Assembly (NCBI RefSeq): GCF_016834455.1
Contig: NZ_CP069213.1
Location: 3,387,501 to 3,451,500, forward strand
Direction: 5' to 3'
Source: Shewanella litorisediminis
Lineage (GTDB): Bacteria > Pseudomonadota > Gammaproteobacteria > Enterobacterales > Shewanellaceae
Length of the DNA: 64,000 nt
Below are positions 7,738 to 17,326 of this stretch, piece after piece. Within the stretch, counting starts at the first letter, position 1, and each line of letters starts with the position of its first letter. The notes beneath the pieces are model-generated. The model saw only the letters and a program-made list of their open reading frames with translations, searched no databases and was not told where the DNA came from. Both the position numbers and the translations under genes were made by a program.

Positions 7738-9519
7738 TCATGCTTCCGTTAACAGCTGCAAACTGGCGAATTCACGGTACTGCTGGCTGAACTCCAACAG
7801 CTCTGCATGGGTGCCTTCGGCGATGATTTTTCCCTTGTCCATCACCAGGATCCGGTCGGCATTGATAACCGTTGCCAGGCGATGGGCGATGATAAGGCTG
7901 GTGCGACCACAGATAAGGGTATCCAGCGCTTCTTTCACATAACGTTCGCTCACCGCATCCAGGGCACTGGTGGCTTCGTCGAGTAAGAGTACGGGGCGGC
8001 TGGCAAGTATGGCCCGGGCGATGGCAATGCGCTGCTTTTGGCCGCCGGAGAGCTTTACCCCGCGCTCACCCAGATAGCTGTGGTAGCCCTCGGGCATGGC
8101 CTCGATAAACTCGTGGGCACGGGCGGCCACACAGGCGGCCTTCACCTCATCGAGGCCGGCATCTACCTTGCCATAGCGGACGTTCTCCAGCACAGAGTCG
8201 GCAAAAATCACCGACTCCTGGGGCACCAGGGCAAAAGCGCGCCTGAGCGCTTGCAGGTCTACATTGGCGATATCCGTGCCGTCCAAATAAATGGCGCCGC
8301 TGTCGGGGGCATAAAAGCGCCCAAGCAGTTGAAACAGGGTGCTCTTACCGGCGCCGCTCTCCCCCACCAGAGCCACCTTTTCGCCGGGGCGAATATGCAC
8401 CGAGATATTATCCAGTGCCCTTAAATCGCTGTCGGGATAATTGAAACTGAGGCCCTCGATACGAATGTCGCCGCTGAGTTTGGCTGGCAGTGCAACCGGG
8501 TGCTGGGCCAGTGGCACCTCACTCACGGCTTCGCTTAATTCTTTTAAGCGTTCGGCGGCGCCGCTGGCGCGCTGCACATCGCCTATCACTTCGCTGATGG
8601 TGGCCGTCGCCCCCGCTACCAGCAGGGCATAGAACAAAAAGGCCGAGAGTTCCCCGGCACTGATGGCCCCGCTCATGACATCCCGCGCGCCCACCCAAAT
8701 CATCAGGGCGATGGCGGCTATGGTTAAAAACATCACCCCGGCAATCAAGAGTGCCCGAAACTGAATACGGCGCCCGGCGCTGCCAAGCACCTTGCCAAGC
8801 AAGGCGGCAAACCTGTGTCTGTCCACCTGCTCGTGGGTGTAAGACTGCACCGTATGGATTTCGTGCAGGCTCTCATCTATGTAGGCGCCAAGATCCGCCA
8901 CCCTGTCCTGACTGTCGCGGGAAAGGGCACGCACCTTGCGACCAAAAATCAGAATGGGCACCAACACCGCGGGCACGGCCACCAGCACCAGTGCCGTGAG
9001 TTTCACGCTGGTAATGGCCATCATGGCTATGCCGCCAAGCACAGACACACAGGAGCGCAGCGCCATGGAAAAACTCGAGCCAATCACGGTTTGCAGCAAG
9101 GTGGAGTCGGCGGTAAAGCGGGATATCACTTCACCGGTGCGCAGCTTGGCATAAAAGGCCGGCGGCAGGGTCAGGAGGTTGTCGTACACCCGTGCGCGGA
9201 TATCGTTGCTCACCCGCTCCCCGAGCCAGCTCATTAAGTAAAAACGGCAAAACACGGCGCTGGAGCTGATGGCGGCTATGCCCACCAGCACCCACACCAA
9301 CTGATTGAGGCGCGCCGCGTTTCCGGCCACAAAGCCTTCGTCCACAATCAGCTTTACCCCCTGCCCCAGCGCAAGCCAGGCAAGAGAACCAATCAACAGA
9401 CAGATGAGCGCTGCTATCACCCTGAGCTTATAGGGGCGTAAAAAACTGCCCATCCAACCCACGACATTGGGCTGCGAGGCAGCATCAGGGTGGTTGATGG
9501 TGGCCAAGGTGTCCGGCAC
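7738..9519 (-). CDS. MsbA-type ABC exporter (fused permease and ATPase)
   Basis: A 593-residue half-transporter. Residues about 25-320 hold six transmembrane helices of the type I exporter fold. The nucleotide-binding domain follows, with Walker A GESGAGKST (about 385), signature LSGGQKQR (about 488), Walker B VLLLDEATSALD (about 508) and the switch histidine in IIAHRLAT. Such proteins act as homodimers in the inner membrane exporting lipids, drugs or peptides; the substrate cannot be inferred. It stands alone, divergent from the phospholipase-like gene. It is probably not MsbA itself, because no lpxK follows. Confidence 0.9.
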   Translation of the reverse strand: MPDTLATINHPDAASQPNVVGWMGSFLRPYKLRVIAALICLLIGSLAWLALGQGVKLIVDEGFVAGNAARLNQLVWVLVGIAAISSSAVFCRFYLMSWLGERVSNDIRARVYDNLLTLPPAFYAKLRTGEVISRFTADSTLLQTVIGSSFSMALRSCVSVLGGIAMMAITSVKLTALVLVAVPAVLVPILIFGRKVRALSRDSQDRVADLGAYIDESLHEIHTVQSYTHEQVDRHRFAALLGKVLGSAGRRIQFRALLIAGVMFLTIAAIALMIWVGARDVMSGAISAGELSAFLFYALLVAGATATISEVIGDVQRASGAAERLKELSEAVSEVPLAQHPVALPAKLSGDIRIEGLSFNYPDSDLRALDNISVHIRPGEKVALVGESGAGKSTLFQLLGRFYAPDSGAIYLDGTDIANVDLQALRRAFALVPQESVIFADSVLENVRYGKVDAGLDEVKAACVAARAHEFIEAMPEGYHSYLGERGVKLSGGQKQRIAIARAILASRPVLLLDEATSALDAVSERYVKEALDTLICGRTSLIIAHRLATVINADRILVMDKGKIIAEGTHAELLEFSQQYREFASLQLLTEA

Positions 9520-9777
9520 AAAAGGCTCCAGGGAAGATAAGAGAAGGCTTGGCTGTGAATATGTGGGCTCGGCGGATAAAAAACAACCTCAGACTTTATT
9601 CAGGGTGCTATCGGCCGGGCGTAAGTTGATGCATGCGGTAGATGAAACCCGGATTCTGGTTCACCAGGGCGGGCATTAAGCTTTCAATGGCCGGGTGGAC
9701 GGCGACGGTTAAAGGGGAATTTGGCTTTAGCTGCCCAAGGTGTTAGATTCGGCAAAACTGCGGGCAAGGATGTCGAC

Positions 9778-10755
9778 GTGATTAAATATCTGTTTGCTTT
9801 ACTTACGCTTTTGGCATTCAGTGCCAATGGCTATCACCCTAAAGAGGCCCATCAGCCCCTCACCACCCTCGCCGTTGATGCCATGAGCCAATGCGGTATG
9901 AGTCTGACTGAATCCACCCGTTTGCAGCTGATGCAGGGCAACCTTGCCATGGATGAGGGCGCGGGCAAACTGCCCCGGGAGTTGATGGAGTCAGCCTTTG
10001 CCAAGGCAGTGTTTCCCATGACAAAGCGGCTCCATAACTGGCACTTTTATCACCCCGACAAAACGGCTGATGGGCAGCGGCTGGCAGGAAAAACCGATAT
10101 GTCCATGGCGCGCCTGTGGCAGGCCGCCCTGACAGGGCTTGAGCAGGCCCCCGCTGAGCACAAGGCCTATTACCTTGGTGCCCTTATTCACCTGATTCAG
10201 GATCTCACTGTGCCCGCCCACGCGGTTCCCGTGTATCACGGCCCCAAAATCATTGCCTGGCAGCGGGAATTTGCGCCGCTGGTGAACTACCTTGGCCTCG
10301 GTTTTCGCGGGATTTTTGTTATCCATGACCCAGTGGATGACTGGCCTGTCAGCCCACAGGGCGCTGAATACGGTATTGCAGCCATTCCCTGCCCCGAGCC
10401 TCACATCGCAGCCAGCGCCCGCTCAGCAAACTTTGACGCCTTGAGAACACAGGTTGCCAGGCAAACCCTGGCCGCACTGGATACCCCGATCCCAGGTTGC
10501 GCCGCCCCCTGGCGACTGTTTTGGAGTGAAGACATAGGGCACAGATACTTTGCCGGTTACAAGCAAGGTATCAAGCCCTTTGGCAGGGCCAAAAGCCTCA
10601 GTGGCGATGGTATCAGTATCGATGGCAGGCCATGCGAGCCGGATTATCAGGGCTTTGTGGCCGCAAGGCACAGGGCGGCGGTAGAAGCCACCATGGCGGC
10701 ACTGCAGCTGAGCCGGCTGGGCGTATCCGAACCCGCATCCTCTGCGGCCGAATGA
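9778..10755 (+). CDS. Exported zinc phospholipase C / S1-P1 nuclease-like protein
   Basis: A 325-residue protein. I start it at GTG 9778, where AAGGA lies upstream and a signal peptide begins (IKYLFALLTLLAFSANG). The frame is open further upstream, but that part looks non-coding. The core HLIQDLTVPAHAVPVYHG (about residue 140) has the His-x3-Asp-x5-His spacing of the zinc site in bacterial phospholipase C and S1/P1 nucleases. Additional histidines near the N terminus (EAHQPL) and at NWHFYHPD fit further zinc ligands. A periplasmic or secreted hydrolase is likely; lipid or nucleic acid as substrate is undecided. It converges with the FAD oxidase gene four bases away, with no terminator between. 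Confidence 0.72.
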   Translation: MIKYLFALLTLLAFSANGYHPKEAHQPLTTLAVDAMSQCGMSLTESTRLQLMQGNLAMDEGAGKLPRELMESAFAKAVFPMTKRLHNWHFYHPDKTADGQRLAGKTDMSMARLWQAALTGLEQAPAEHKAYYLGALIHLIQDLTVPAHAVPVYHGPKIIAWQREFAPLVNYLGLGFRGIFVIHDPVDDWPVSPQGAEYGIAAIPCPEPHIAASARSANFDALRTQVARQTLAALDTPIPGCAAPWRLFWSEDIGHRYFAGYKQGIKPFGRAKSLSGDGISIDGRPCEPDYQGFVAARHRAAVEATMAALQLSRLGVSEPASSAAE

Positions 10756-10759
10756 ATGA

Positions 10760-12241
10760 CTATCTCATCAAGGTTTCGAGGGCATCGGCAAGCCGACTGA
10801 TGGCAGGTGTGTACCCTGGCTGAGGCTGGCGACTGAGCAGGCGCTCCTCCAGCCGGTACAGCAGTCCGCTGGCGCTGTAGCCAAGCCAGGGCAAGGGCTC
10901 AGACTCCCAGCGGCGCAGATGATCACTCACGGCGCCGCGGTACGCCCATGGCATACCAGTCAGCTCACCATCAGGCCGGGCAATCAGCTCGGCCAGGGTT
11001 TCACCAAAGAGCATGCTGGCGCCAACGCCTTCGCCGCCATAGCCGCCCACAAAGGCAAGGCCCGCCGCCTCATCAAAAAGAGCGTGGGGCCGAAACGCCC
11101 GGGAGAGTGACAAACAGCCACCCCAGCCGTGGGTGATTTGCGTGCCCTCAAGCGTGGGGAAAAAGGCCTGCAACAGTTGGCTTCTGAGGTCAAAGATATC
11201 GCCTCTGGGTGCTTCGCCCAGTGTACGGGGCGCAAAGCCAAACCGGGTTTTTACCGCACCACCAAAGCCATAACCACCACGGGCACCAAACACCAAACGA
11301 TTGTCTGCACTGCGCTGCCCATAAGTGATAAGCCGTGAGGCGTCGGCAAAGGTCTCGCGGCTTTCAAGGCCGATATTGGCCCACTGCTGCTCACTCAATG
11401 GCTCGGTGGCACAAAGCACACTGAACACCGGCAAACTGGTGTTGTCATCCAGGCCCAGGAGCCGCTGGTAACCTTCGAGCGCGGCCACCACCACATCGGC
11501 CCTGACCGAGCCCTTTGGGGTACGGACAGTCTTGCTCAGCGCTTTCTGGCCGATTCCAGACTGACGCTGCGTGCTGTTTTCAGCAAGATGCACAGGGCTG
11601 TGCTCATAAATGCTCGCACCCGCCTGCTCAGCGGCGCGGGCAAGAGCGCGCGCCAGTTTCAGCGGATGCACCCGGGCGCAGTGCGGGGTGTAAAGCGCCG
11701 CTTGCGTGCCCGGCAGGTTGAGGGCGCTGCCGGCCTCTGCGGCCGACAACAGGCGATAGTCTTCGTCATCAAAACCGGCTTCGCGAAAGTGCGCAAGCTC
11801 GGCTTGTAATCGCTTGAGCTGCTGTGGATAGCGCGCCGCCTGATACAGGTTGCCGCCATGGTGAAAGTCGCAATGTATGCCAAGCTCACTGAAGGTATTG
11901 GCCGCCCGGGCAACCGTGCCCGTGATGAGCGCTTTTGCCCGGCGCCGAGGCTCGCCATCGAGCTGTGCCAGATAGCCGATATCCCCGCCAAAGCTGCCCA
12001 TGAGCCAACCGCCATTGCGACCGGAAGCCCCCTCCCCGGCCATGGCAGCCTCAAGCACAACCACCTTGAGAGAAGGCTGTTTCTGTTTGAGAAACAGCGC
12101 CGTCCACAGGCCCGAGTATCCGGCGCCCAGAATGCAAACATCCGCCTCGATATCAGTTTCCAGTGTCGGACGGGGCTGCATGGGCTCCCCAAGGGTCTGG
12201 TACCACAGACTCTCGTCGAGCCCGCCCACAGACGCAATCAC
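10760..12241 (-). CDS. FAD-dependent oxidoreductase (DAO / PuuB-like)
   Basis: A 493-residue flavoprotein. VCILGAGYSGLWTALFL at about residues 34-50 is the Rossmann FAD-binding motif. ASGRNGGWLMGSFGG at about 71-85 is the DAO-family signature seen in gamma-glutamylputrescine oxidase and relatives. The C-terminal GWGGCLSLSRAFRPHA and GYGGEGVGASMLFGETLAEL complete the FAD site. It probably oxidises an amine or amino acid. Its first bases overlap the stop of the small HTH gene upstream (12238-12241), so the two form an operon. Confidence 0.85.
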   Translation of the reverse strand: MIASVGGLDESLWYQTLGEPMQPRPTLETDIEADVCILGAGYSGLWTALFLKQKQPSLKVVVLEAAMAGEGASGRNGGWLMGSFGGDIGYLAQLDGEPRRRAKALITGTVARAANTFSELGIHCDFHHGGNLYQAARYPQQLKRLQAELAHFREAGFDDEDYRLLSAAEAGSALNLPGTQAALYTPHCARVHPLKLARALARAAEQAGASIYEHSPVHLAENSTQRQSGIGQKALSKTVRTPKGSVRADVVVAALEGYQRLLGLDDNTSLPVFSVLCATEPLSEQQWANIGLESRETFADASRLITYGQRSADNRLVFGARGGYGFGGAVKTRFGFAPRTLGEAPRGDIFDLRSQLLQAFFPTLEGTQITHGWGGCLSLSRAFRPHALFDEAAGLAFVGGYGGEGVGASMLFGETLAELIARPDGELTGMPWAYRGAVSDHLRRWESEPLPWLGYSASGLLYRLEERLLSRQPQPGYTPAISRLADALETLMR

Positions 12242-12594
12242 GCCTCATCCCCGGCCGTGGCCTGCCCGTCGGCATCGCCCACGCCCAGAAGGGTCTTTAC
12301 CTGCTCAACATGGGTGTCCATCCAGGCGCTGCTGATGGGACCCCAGGTACGTATGCGGTAATAACCGGCGTTATGGCGCTCGCCATCCTGAATAAACTCC
12401 ACCTCGATGCCTATGTCGGCAAAACTGGCAATGGCATCCTGCAAGGTTCGCCTCGGCATACCGGTCAGTTTGCCCAGCGACAGCAGATTATGGCGCGCAT
12501 CGTCCATCAGATGGGCCAGATACAGTTTGCGCAAAAAGGCCTTGTGCTGTTTGCTGACCTGATTGCCTGAAGCATTTTCCTGGGTCATCACCAT
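12238..12594 (-). CDS. Small winged-helix DNA-binding protein
   Basis: A 118-residue protein with the helix-turn-helix-like segment LSLGKLTGMPRRTLQDAIASFADIGIEVEFIQDGERHNAGYY: a recognition helix after MPRRTLQD and a beta-wing. It resembles short winged-helix proteins conserved in Shewanella-type genomes (HTH_43 in domain catalogues, recalled, not checked). It overlaps the FAD oxidase gene by four bases and may regulate that operon. Ligand and operator are unknown. Confidence 0.7.
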   Translation of the reverse strand: MVMTQENASGNQVSKQHKAFLRKLYLAHLMDDARHNLLSLGKLTGMPRRTLQDAIASFADIGIEVEFIQDGERHNAGYYRIRTWGPISSAWMDTHVEQVKTLLGVGDADGQATAGDEA

Positions 12595-12762
12595 GATTCC
12601 TGTGGGGAGATTGAATCCAAATTACTTGAAATTCAGGCGCTAACCAAGAGCCAACCGCACCGGGATACGGCTTTGCAAGCAAATATTTCCATTGGCTGGA
12701 TCCACGCAAGTTTTCACTGCTATATTGGCCGGGAATATAAAAATGTCACAAGGACGACGCAA

Positions 12763-13293
12763 ATGCAGGCACAAGATGCTGAATTACAAGGGCTCTTGTT
12801 ACCCCGGGATCGCTGGACTCCCTTCGAAGCCGCCGTGCTCATACCGGCCGATCCCCGCTACGCCACCCTGCTGATGGTCACCACGGCCCTGATATTTTTA
12901 GTGATATTCGTGCCTCTTTCACTGCTGCTGATAGTCGCCGGGGTGCCCGACATGATAGTGCTGGCAATCAGCAGCCTTGGCGTCTTGCTGGCCGCCCTGG
13001 GCCTGTGGCTGGGTCATCGCTGGGCCAGAGCTCTGGGCTACGGCGTTGGCGAACTGGACCTGCTCACCCAGGCCGGTGTGTGGTGGCAAAAGCGCACCGC
13101 CATGCCCTACAGCCGTATTCAGCATGTCACCCTGTCACAGGGGCCCATGGAGCGGCGCTACGGCCTCGCCTGCATCAAGTGTTTCAGCGCAGGCAGCGGC
13201 AGCGCCGAAATTGAAATTCGGGGCCTGCCCATCGACGATGCCGAAACGCTGCGGGGCCACTTGCTCGCCCGGGCCGGAGTAACAGAACTGTGA
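12763..13293 (+). CDS. PH-domain membrane protein, YdbS-like
   Basis: A 176-residue protein with two transmembrane helices (about residues 30-75) and a bacterial PH domain (DUF304/bPH_2). The domain shows TQAGVWWQKRTAMPYSRIQHVTLSQGPMERRYGLACIK. The start at 12763 (MQAQDAELQG) has AAGGA upstream; the 30 extra codons further 5' lack protein character. It overlaps the next gene by four bases (GTGA). The ydbS-ydbT pair is common in bacteria. Proposed roles in membrane stress or antimicrobial peptide resistance are not proven. Confidence 0.85.
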   Translation: MQAQDAELQGLLLPRDRWTPFEAAVLIPADPRYATLLMVTTALIFLVIFVPLSLLLIVAGVPDMIVLAISSLGVLLAALGLWLGHRWARALGYGVGELDLLTQAGVWWQKRTAMPYSRIQHVTLSQGPMERRYGLACIKCFSAGSGSAEIEIRGLPIDDAETLRGHLLARAGVTEL

Positions 13294-14768
13294 GCACCAG
13301 CGCCGAAAACTGGCAAAGCCTGTCCCCCTGGTCTGTTGTCAGCTTTACCCTGGGCACGGCCCGTCAGGTATTGACCCAGGGCTATGCCCTTATCCCCATT
13401 GTCTTTACCGGCTGGAAACAGGGGTTCGACTCGCCTCTGGTCATTTCCGTGGCCTTACTGGTGCTGCTGGGGATCCTCTCCTTTGCGTTGGTGCAATATG
13501 CCACCTACAGGTTTCGCCCCGGCAGTCACAAGCTGGAGGTGCGCCGGGGGCTGTTTTTCAAACGCAAAGATGAGTTACCGCTGGATAAAATTCAGAATGT
13601 GCGGCTCGACCAACCCTTTTACTTTAAGCCCCTCTTACTCTGTACCCTGGTGGTCGAGACCGCAGGCTCCCGCAAGGATGAGGTGCAAATTGCCGCCATG
13701 CCCATGAGCGATGCCATGGCCCTCAAGTCTCATTTACTGCAAAAATCAGTTGAAAGCGCCCCCACTGAAGCGGAGCAAACAGATTCACTGCTGCTGGAAA
13801 GAGGCAGCAAACCGCTGTTTTTATTCGGGTTTTACCACAATAACTTTGTTTGGTTTATGGTGTTTGCCGGCTCCATCATGGGGCAGCTGCCGGTGGAAAG
13901 TTGGTTCGAGTCTCTGGGCCTTAACACCTTTTTGCGCATCGAATCCCAGGGGCCGCTGTGGGGCACCTTAAGCGTGATAGCCCTGATATTGCTGGGATAC
14001 GCCTGCTTTGCCCTTATCTCTGTTGTGTTTGCCTTTTTGAAATACTACCCCTACCGGTTACAGCTTGGCACCGAATCCACCCTGGAACGCACCGGCGGCA
14101 TATTGGCTCACCAGCAGGACGCATTGGCAATGAAGCGCATTCAACTGGTGGAGTTCAATCAGCCCCCCATAGCGCGGCTGTTGAGGCGCTGGACCGTGTT
14201 TTTCCGTCAGGTTCAGGGCCATGAAGTCGAGCAGCACCTTAAGTTGCCGCTGCTTATCCCTTCCGTCACCCCGGACGAGTTACCCCCGCTGTTTGCCCGA
14301 CTCACGGCGCTGCCCGGTAAAGACAGCCTGCCGCCCCCGGTACATGAACTGCGCCCCATACACGGTGCCTGGCTCAGACGCAGACTGGCTTTCCTCTGGA
14401 TACCGGCACTGCTGACGATGCTGATTTCACGGGATCTGGTTGTCACAGAGCTGGTCCTGACCGCCGCCATTCTTGGCTCTGTGGGGCTTTGGCTCAGGTT
14501 CAGACACTGGGGCTATCGCCACGACGATACCCTGGTGTGGCAACGCACCGGGCTGCTGGGTCAAAGTATCAAAAGAGTGCCACTGTACAAGGTGCAGCAC
14601 GTGAGCCTTAAGCAATCCCCCGGACAACGCCAAAAAGGCCTGGCAACACTGGAGCTGGGGCTTGCCAGCGGTAAGGTTGACCTGCCCTGGATCCCCTATG
14701 GCGAGGCCAGAGCCATTGCGCTCGCGGCACTGACACAGCTCGATAAGCACCGCGGTAACTGGATTTAA
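13290..14768 (+). CDS. PH-domain membrane protein, YdbT-like
   Basis: A 492-residue partner of the upstream protein. Three PH-like (DUF304) repeats are visible. Their conserved strings are LEVRRGLFFKRKDELPLDKIQNVRLDQPF (about 83-111), a middle copy around GGILAHQQDALAMKRIQLVEF (about 270), and a C-terminal copy with RTGLLGQSIKRVPLYKVQHVSLKQSPGQRQKGLATLEL (about 418-455). Hydrophobic helices lie between them. Translation is coupled to the upstream gene through a four-base overlap. Probably an inner-membrane complex; function unknown. Confidence 0.85.
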   Translation: MSTSAENWQSLSPWSVVSFTLGTARQVLTQGYALIPIVFTGWKQGFDSPLVISVALLVLLGILSFALVQYATYRFRPGSHKLEVRRGLFFKRKDELPLDKIQNVRLDQPFYFKPLLLCTLVVETAGSRKDEVQIAAMPMSDAMALKSHLLQKSVESAPTEAEQTDSLLLERGSKPLFLFGFYHNNFVWFMVFAGSIMGQLPVESWFESLGLNTFLRIESQGPLWGTLSVIALILLGYACFALISVVFAFLKYYPYRLQLGTESTLERTGGILAHQQDALAMKRIQLVEFNQPPIARLLRRWTVFFRQVQGHEVEQHLKLPLLIPSVTPDELPPLFARLTALPGKDSLPPPVHELRPIHGAWLRRRLAFLWIPALLTMLISRDLVVTELVLTAAILGSVGLWLRFRHWGYRHDDTLVWQRTGLLGQSIKRVPLYKVQHVSLKQSPGQRQKGLATLELGLASGKVDLPWIPYGEARAIALAALTQLDKHRGNWI

Positions 14769-14782
14769 CAGGAGCAAAGCAG

Positions 14783-15322
14783 ATGCACTGGCAGCAAATC
14801 ATCGATTTTTGGTTCAGCGAAATCAGCCCAAAACAATGGTGGCAAAAGGATGAAGAGTTTGACCGCCTGATAGGACAACGATTTACCCAAGTGCTTATCG
14901 CCGCCAAGCGGGGGGAGCTGTTTGGCTGGCGGCAACACCCGATGGGGCGTCTTGCCGAGATTATCGTGCTCGATCAGTTTTCCAGAAACCTCTACCGGGA
15001 CACCCCGGCTGCATTTGAAGCCGATTCCATGGCCTTGGTGCTGGCACAGGAAGCGGTCTCTCTGGGGGTGGATAGCGCGCTGCCAGACCCCATGGTGCCC
15101 TTTTTGTATATGCCTTACATGCACAGCGAGTCGGCACTTATCCACGAACAGGCCATGACGCTTTTTTCCCGCGAGGCTGCCCGGGGCAACCTGGCGTTTG
15201 AAATTCGCCATAAGGCGATTATTGACCGTTTTGGCCGTTACCCCCACAGAAATGCTATTTTGGGGCGGGAATCCAGCGCAGAAGAACTGGCTTTTTTACA
15301 AGAGCCCGGCTCCTCATTCTAA
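14783..15322 (+). CDS. DUF924 family protein
   Basis: A 179-residue cytosolic protein. The start IIDFWFSE followed by QWWQKDEEFDRLIGQRF, then LAEIIVLDQFSRNLYRDTPAAFEAD and VPFLYMPYMHSES, are the hallmark strings of DUF924, an all-helical TPR-like family. The last part DRFGRYPHRNAILGRESS also matches. The biochemical role is unknown. It follows the PH-domain genes by 14 bases and may share their transcript. Confidence 0.9.
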   Translation: MHWQQIIDFWFSEISPKQWWQKDEEFDRLIGQRFTQVLIAAKRGELFGWRQHPMGRLAEIIVLDQFSRNLYRDTPAAFEADSMALVLAQEAVSLGVDSALPDPMVPFLYMPYMHSESALIHEQAMTLFSREAARGNLAFEIRHKAIIDRFGRYPHRNAILGRESSAEELAFLQEPGSSF

Positions 15323-15446
15323 AAATTATTCGACCCGCTATTGCACAGGGAGTGAATTAAACTCAATACTGACTCGACAACCCAAGACGGCCCGCCGATA
15401 GAGCGACTAAAAAGATAACGCCGTCTCCCTGAGAACTTAGTTAACA

Positions 15447-16259
15447 ATGAAAAACAAAAGCACCTTTTTCAAAACCCTGTTCCTGGCAAGTCTGGGGGCA
15501 TCGTCACAGGTTTCTGCCGAAACAGTGAATGTGGGCGTGAGCTTTGCCATACCGCCCTATGTGATACAGCAGGAAAACAGTGGTCTGGAGCTGGATATCC
15601 TCCGTCAGGCGCTGGCCCGCCGGGGGCATTATGCGGTGATTCACTATATGCCGCTGTCCCGCACCTTTCGCGAGATCAAGGAAGGCAAGCTCGACGGCAT
15701 CATCAACACCAAAGAACATATGCTCGACGGTGTGTTCTACAGCGATGAGGTCATCCGCTTTCATAACTGCGTTATCAGCCTCGCCTCCCGTAATCTGGAG
15801 ATTAACTCCATTCACGATCTCAAGGGCATGAGCGTGGTGGCCTTTCAACAGGCTGGTCGGATTTTGGGCGAAGAATTTGGCATGACAGTGGCCAAATCGC
15901 CCTCCTACAGTGAAATTGCGGCCCAGCGTCATCAAATCCATCTGCTGTTTAAAGGCCGAACCGATGTGATAGTCATGGAAAAAAACATCTTTGCCTACTA
16001 TCGCAAAAAAGAACTGGAGGCCGGCTTTTTGGAGGCCGGGCTCGATGTCCGTGAAGCCTGCATTTTCGAACCCACGGCCTACCGCTTTGCCTTTCGCTCG
16101 GTCCGTATTCGGGACGACTTCAATGCGGGGCTGAACTCCATGCGGGAAGACGGCACACTCAAGGCCATCTTGCAAAAGTACAGCACCATGATGCATGTGG
16201 AGTCCACAGAGGAGTCCGCTGAGGAATCCCAGCCGCAATCCGGGCCGGAGCGCCCCTGA
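15447..16259 (+). CDS. Periplasmic substrate-binding protein (SBP_bac_3 family)
   Basis: A 270-residue exported protein; the signal peptide ends near QVSAE. The mature part has the type II periplasmic-binding architecture: VNVGVSFAIPPYV, LELDILRQALARRGHYAV, LDGIINTKEHMLDGVFYSDEV and SVVAFQQAGRILGEEFG. No permease or ATPase gene adjoins it. It may therefore be an orphan sensor-type protein, as often seen in Shewanella, rather than a transporter subunit. The C terminus is acidic and glutamine-rich and looks disordered. Confidence 0.85.
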   Translation: MKNKSTFFKTLFLASLGASSQVSAETVNVGVSFAIPPYVIQQENSGLELDILRQALARRGHYAVIHYMPLSRTFREIKEGKLDGIINTKEHMLDGVFYSDEVIRFHNCVISLASRNLEINSIHDLKGMSVVAFQQAGRILGEEFGMTVAKSPSYSEIAAQRHQIHLLFKGRTDVIVMEKNIFAYYRKKELEAGFLEAGLDVREACIFEPTAYRFAFRSVRIRDDFNAGLNSMREDGTLKAILQKYSTMMHVESTEESAEESQPQSGPERP

Positions 16260-16387
16260 CACCAGTAGCGCCAATATCCTGTTAGACTAAAATCCAGCGC
16301 ATTTCCCGGGGCAGACATCTTGTGGCGTCCCGGGGGAATGGCTATCTTGTGTGCCCCTGTCCTGCATCCGTTGTCGGAGCCCGTCAG

Positions 16388-17281
16388 ATGCAAAGCGGTT
16401 TTTATTTATTGGCAGCCCTGTCGGCCATTCTCATGGGCACCATAGGCATCATTGCCCGGTTTGGCGAGTTGGATGCAGCCATGCTTACCTTTTACCGGCT
16501 CGGGCTCGGCGCCCTTATCCTGATGCTGTTTTTGCTGTTTCGCCGTGAAACCGCCAGGCTCTGGGTAAAGCCCCATTGGGGCACAGTGGCAGGGGGCGTG
16601 CTGCTGGCTACCTTTATTCTGTGCTTTCTCAAGGCCATCGAAACCATCCCCATGTCGCTTGCCATCATGCTGGTGTATCTCGCCCCGGCCGTGGCCGCCA
16701 TAGGCGCGCATTTTCTGTTTTCAGAGCGCCTGGGCGGCGCGACTTTTGGTCTGATTTTACTGGCCTTTTTCGGCTTTGCCATGCTGCAGGAATTCAAGTT
16801 GGATCTGGCTGGCGCCGAGGCTATCGGCATGACCTATGCGCTGGGCTGTTTGCTGGCCTACACCGCCTTTATCCTCGTCAATAAAAAAATCCCCCCCGCC
16901 AGCGACCCCTACGCCAAAACCTGGGTGCAGCTGGCCGTGGGCGCCTTGGTCACCCTGCCCATGGTGTGGGGCGACCCTCTGCCCAACGCCAGTGAATGGT
17001 TCTGGCTGATGATTGCGGCCATCTTCCCCGGCTTTTTAGCCATCCTCTTTGCGGTAAAAGCCATTACCGCACTGCCGGCCAGGATGTTCGGCACCCTGGC
17101 CTACCTCGAACCCCTGATGGTGGTATTGACCGGTTATCTGCTGTTTAACGAGCCCATGTCTGCCCTCAAATGGGGTGGCAGTGCCCTAATCCTGCTGTCG
17201 GGCATAGCGCAGGTGCAGCTGGCAAACGCCGCCAATGCCCGCGCCCACACTGGCAATGGCAGACACCTTAAGGTAAGTTAA
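16388..17281 (+). CDS. EamA/DMT-family permease
   Basis: A 297-residue inner-membrane protein with ten hydrophobic segments in two EamA repeats. I start it at ATG 16388 (MQSGFYLLAALSAI), because codons further upstream do not look membrane-like. The first repeat runs from about residue 3 and contains ARFGELDAAMLTFYRLGLGALIL. The second contains LGCLLAYTAFILVNKK and ends with FGTLAYLEPLMVVLTGYLLFNEP. Drug/metabolite exporters of this class move amino acids or other small metabolites; the substrate is not predictable. Confidence 0.9.
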   Translation: MQSGFYLLAALSAILMGTIGIIARFGELDAAMLTFYRLGLGALILMLFLLFRRETARLWVKPHWGTVAGGVLLATFILCFLKAIETIPMSLAIMLVYLAPAVAAIGAHFLFSERLGGATFGLILLAFFGFAMLQEFKLDLAGAEAIGMTYALGCLLAYTAFILVNKKIPPASDPYAKTWVQLAVGALVTLPMVWGDPLPNASEWFWLMIAAIFPGFLAILFAVKAITALPARMFGTLAYLEPLMVVLTGYLLFNEPMSALKWGGSALILLSGIAQVQLANAANARAHTGNGRHLKVS

Positions 17282-17326
17282 GCGCCTAAAAATAAGCCCA
17301 CTGCGGTATCTTGAAGGAAGTCTGAC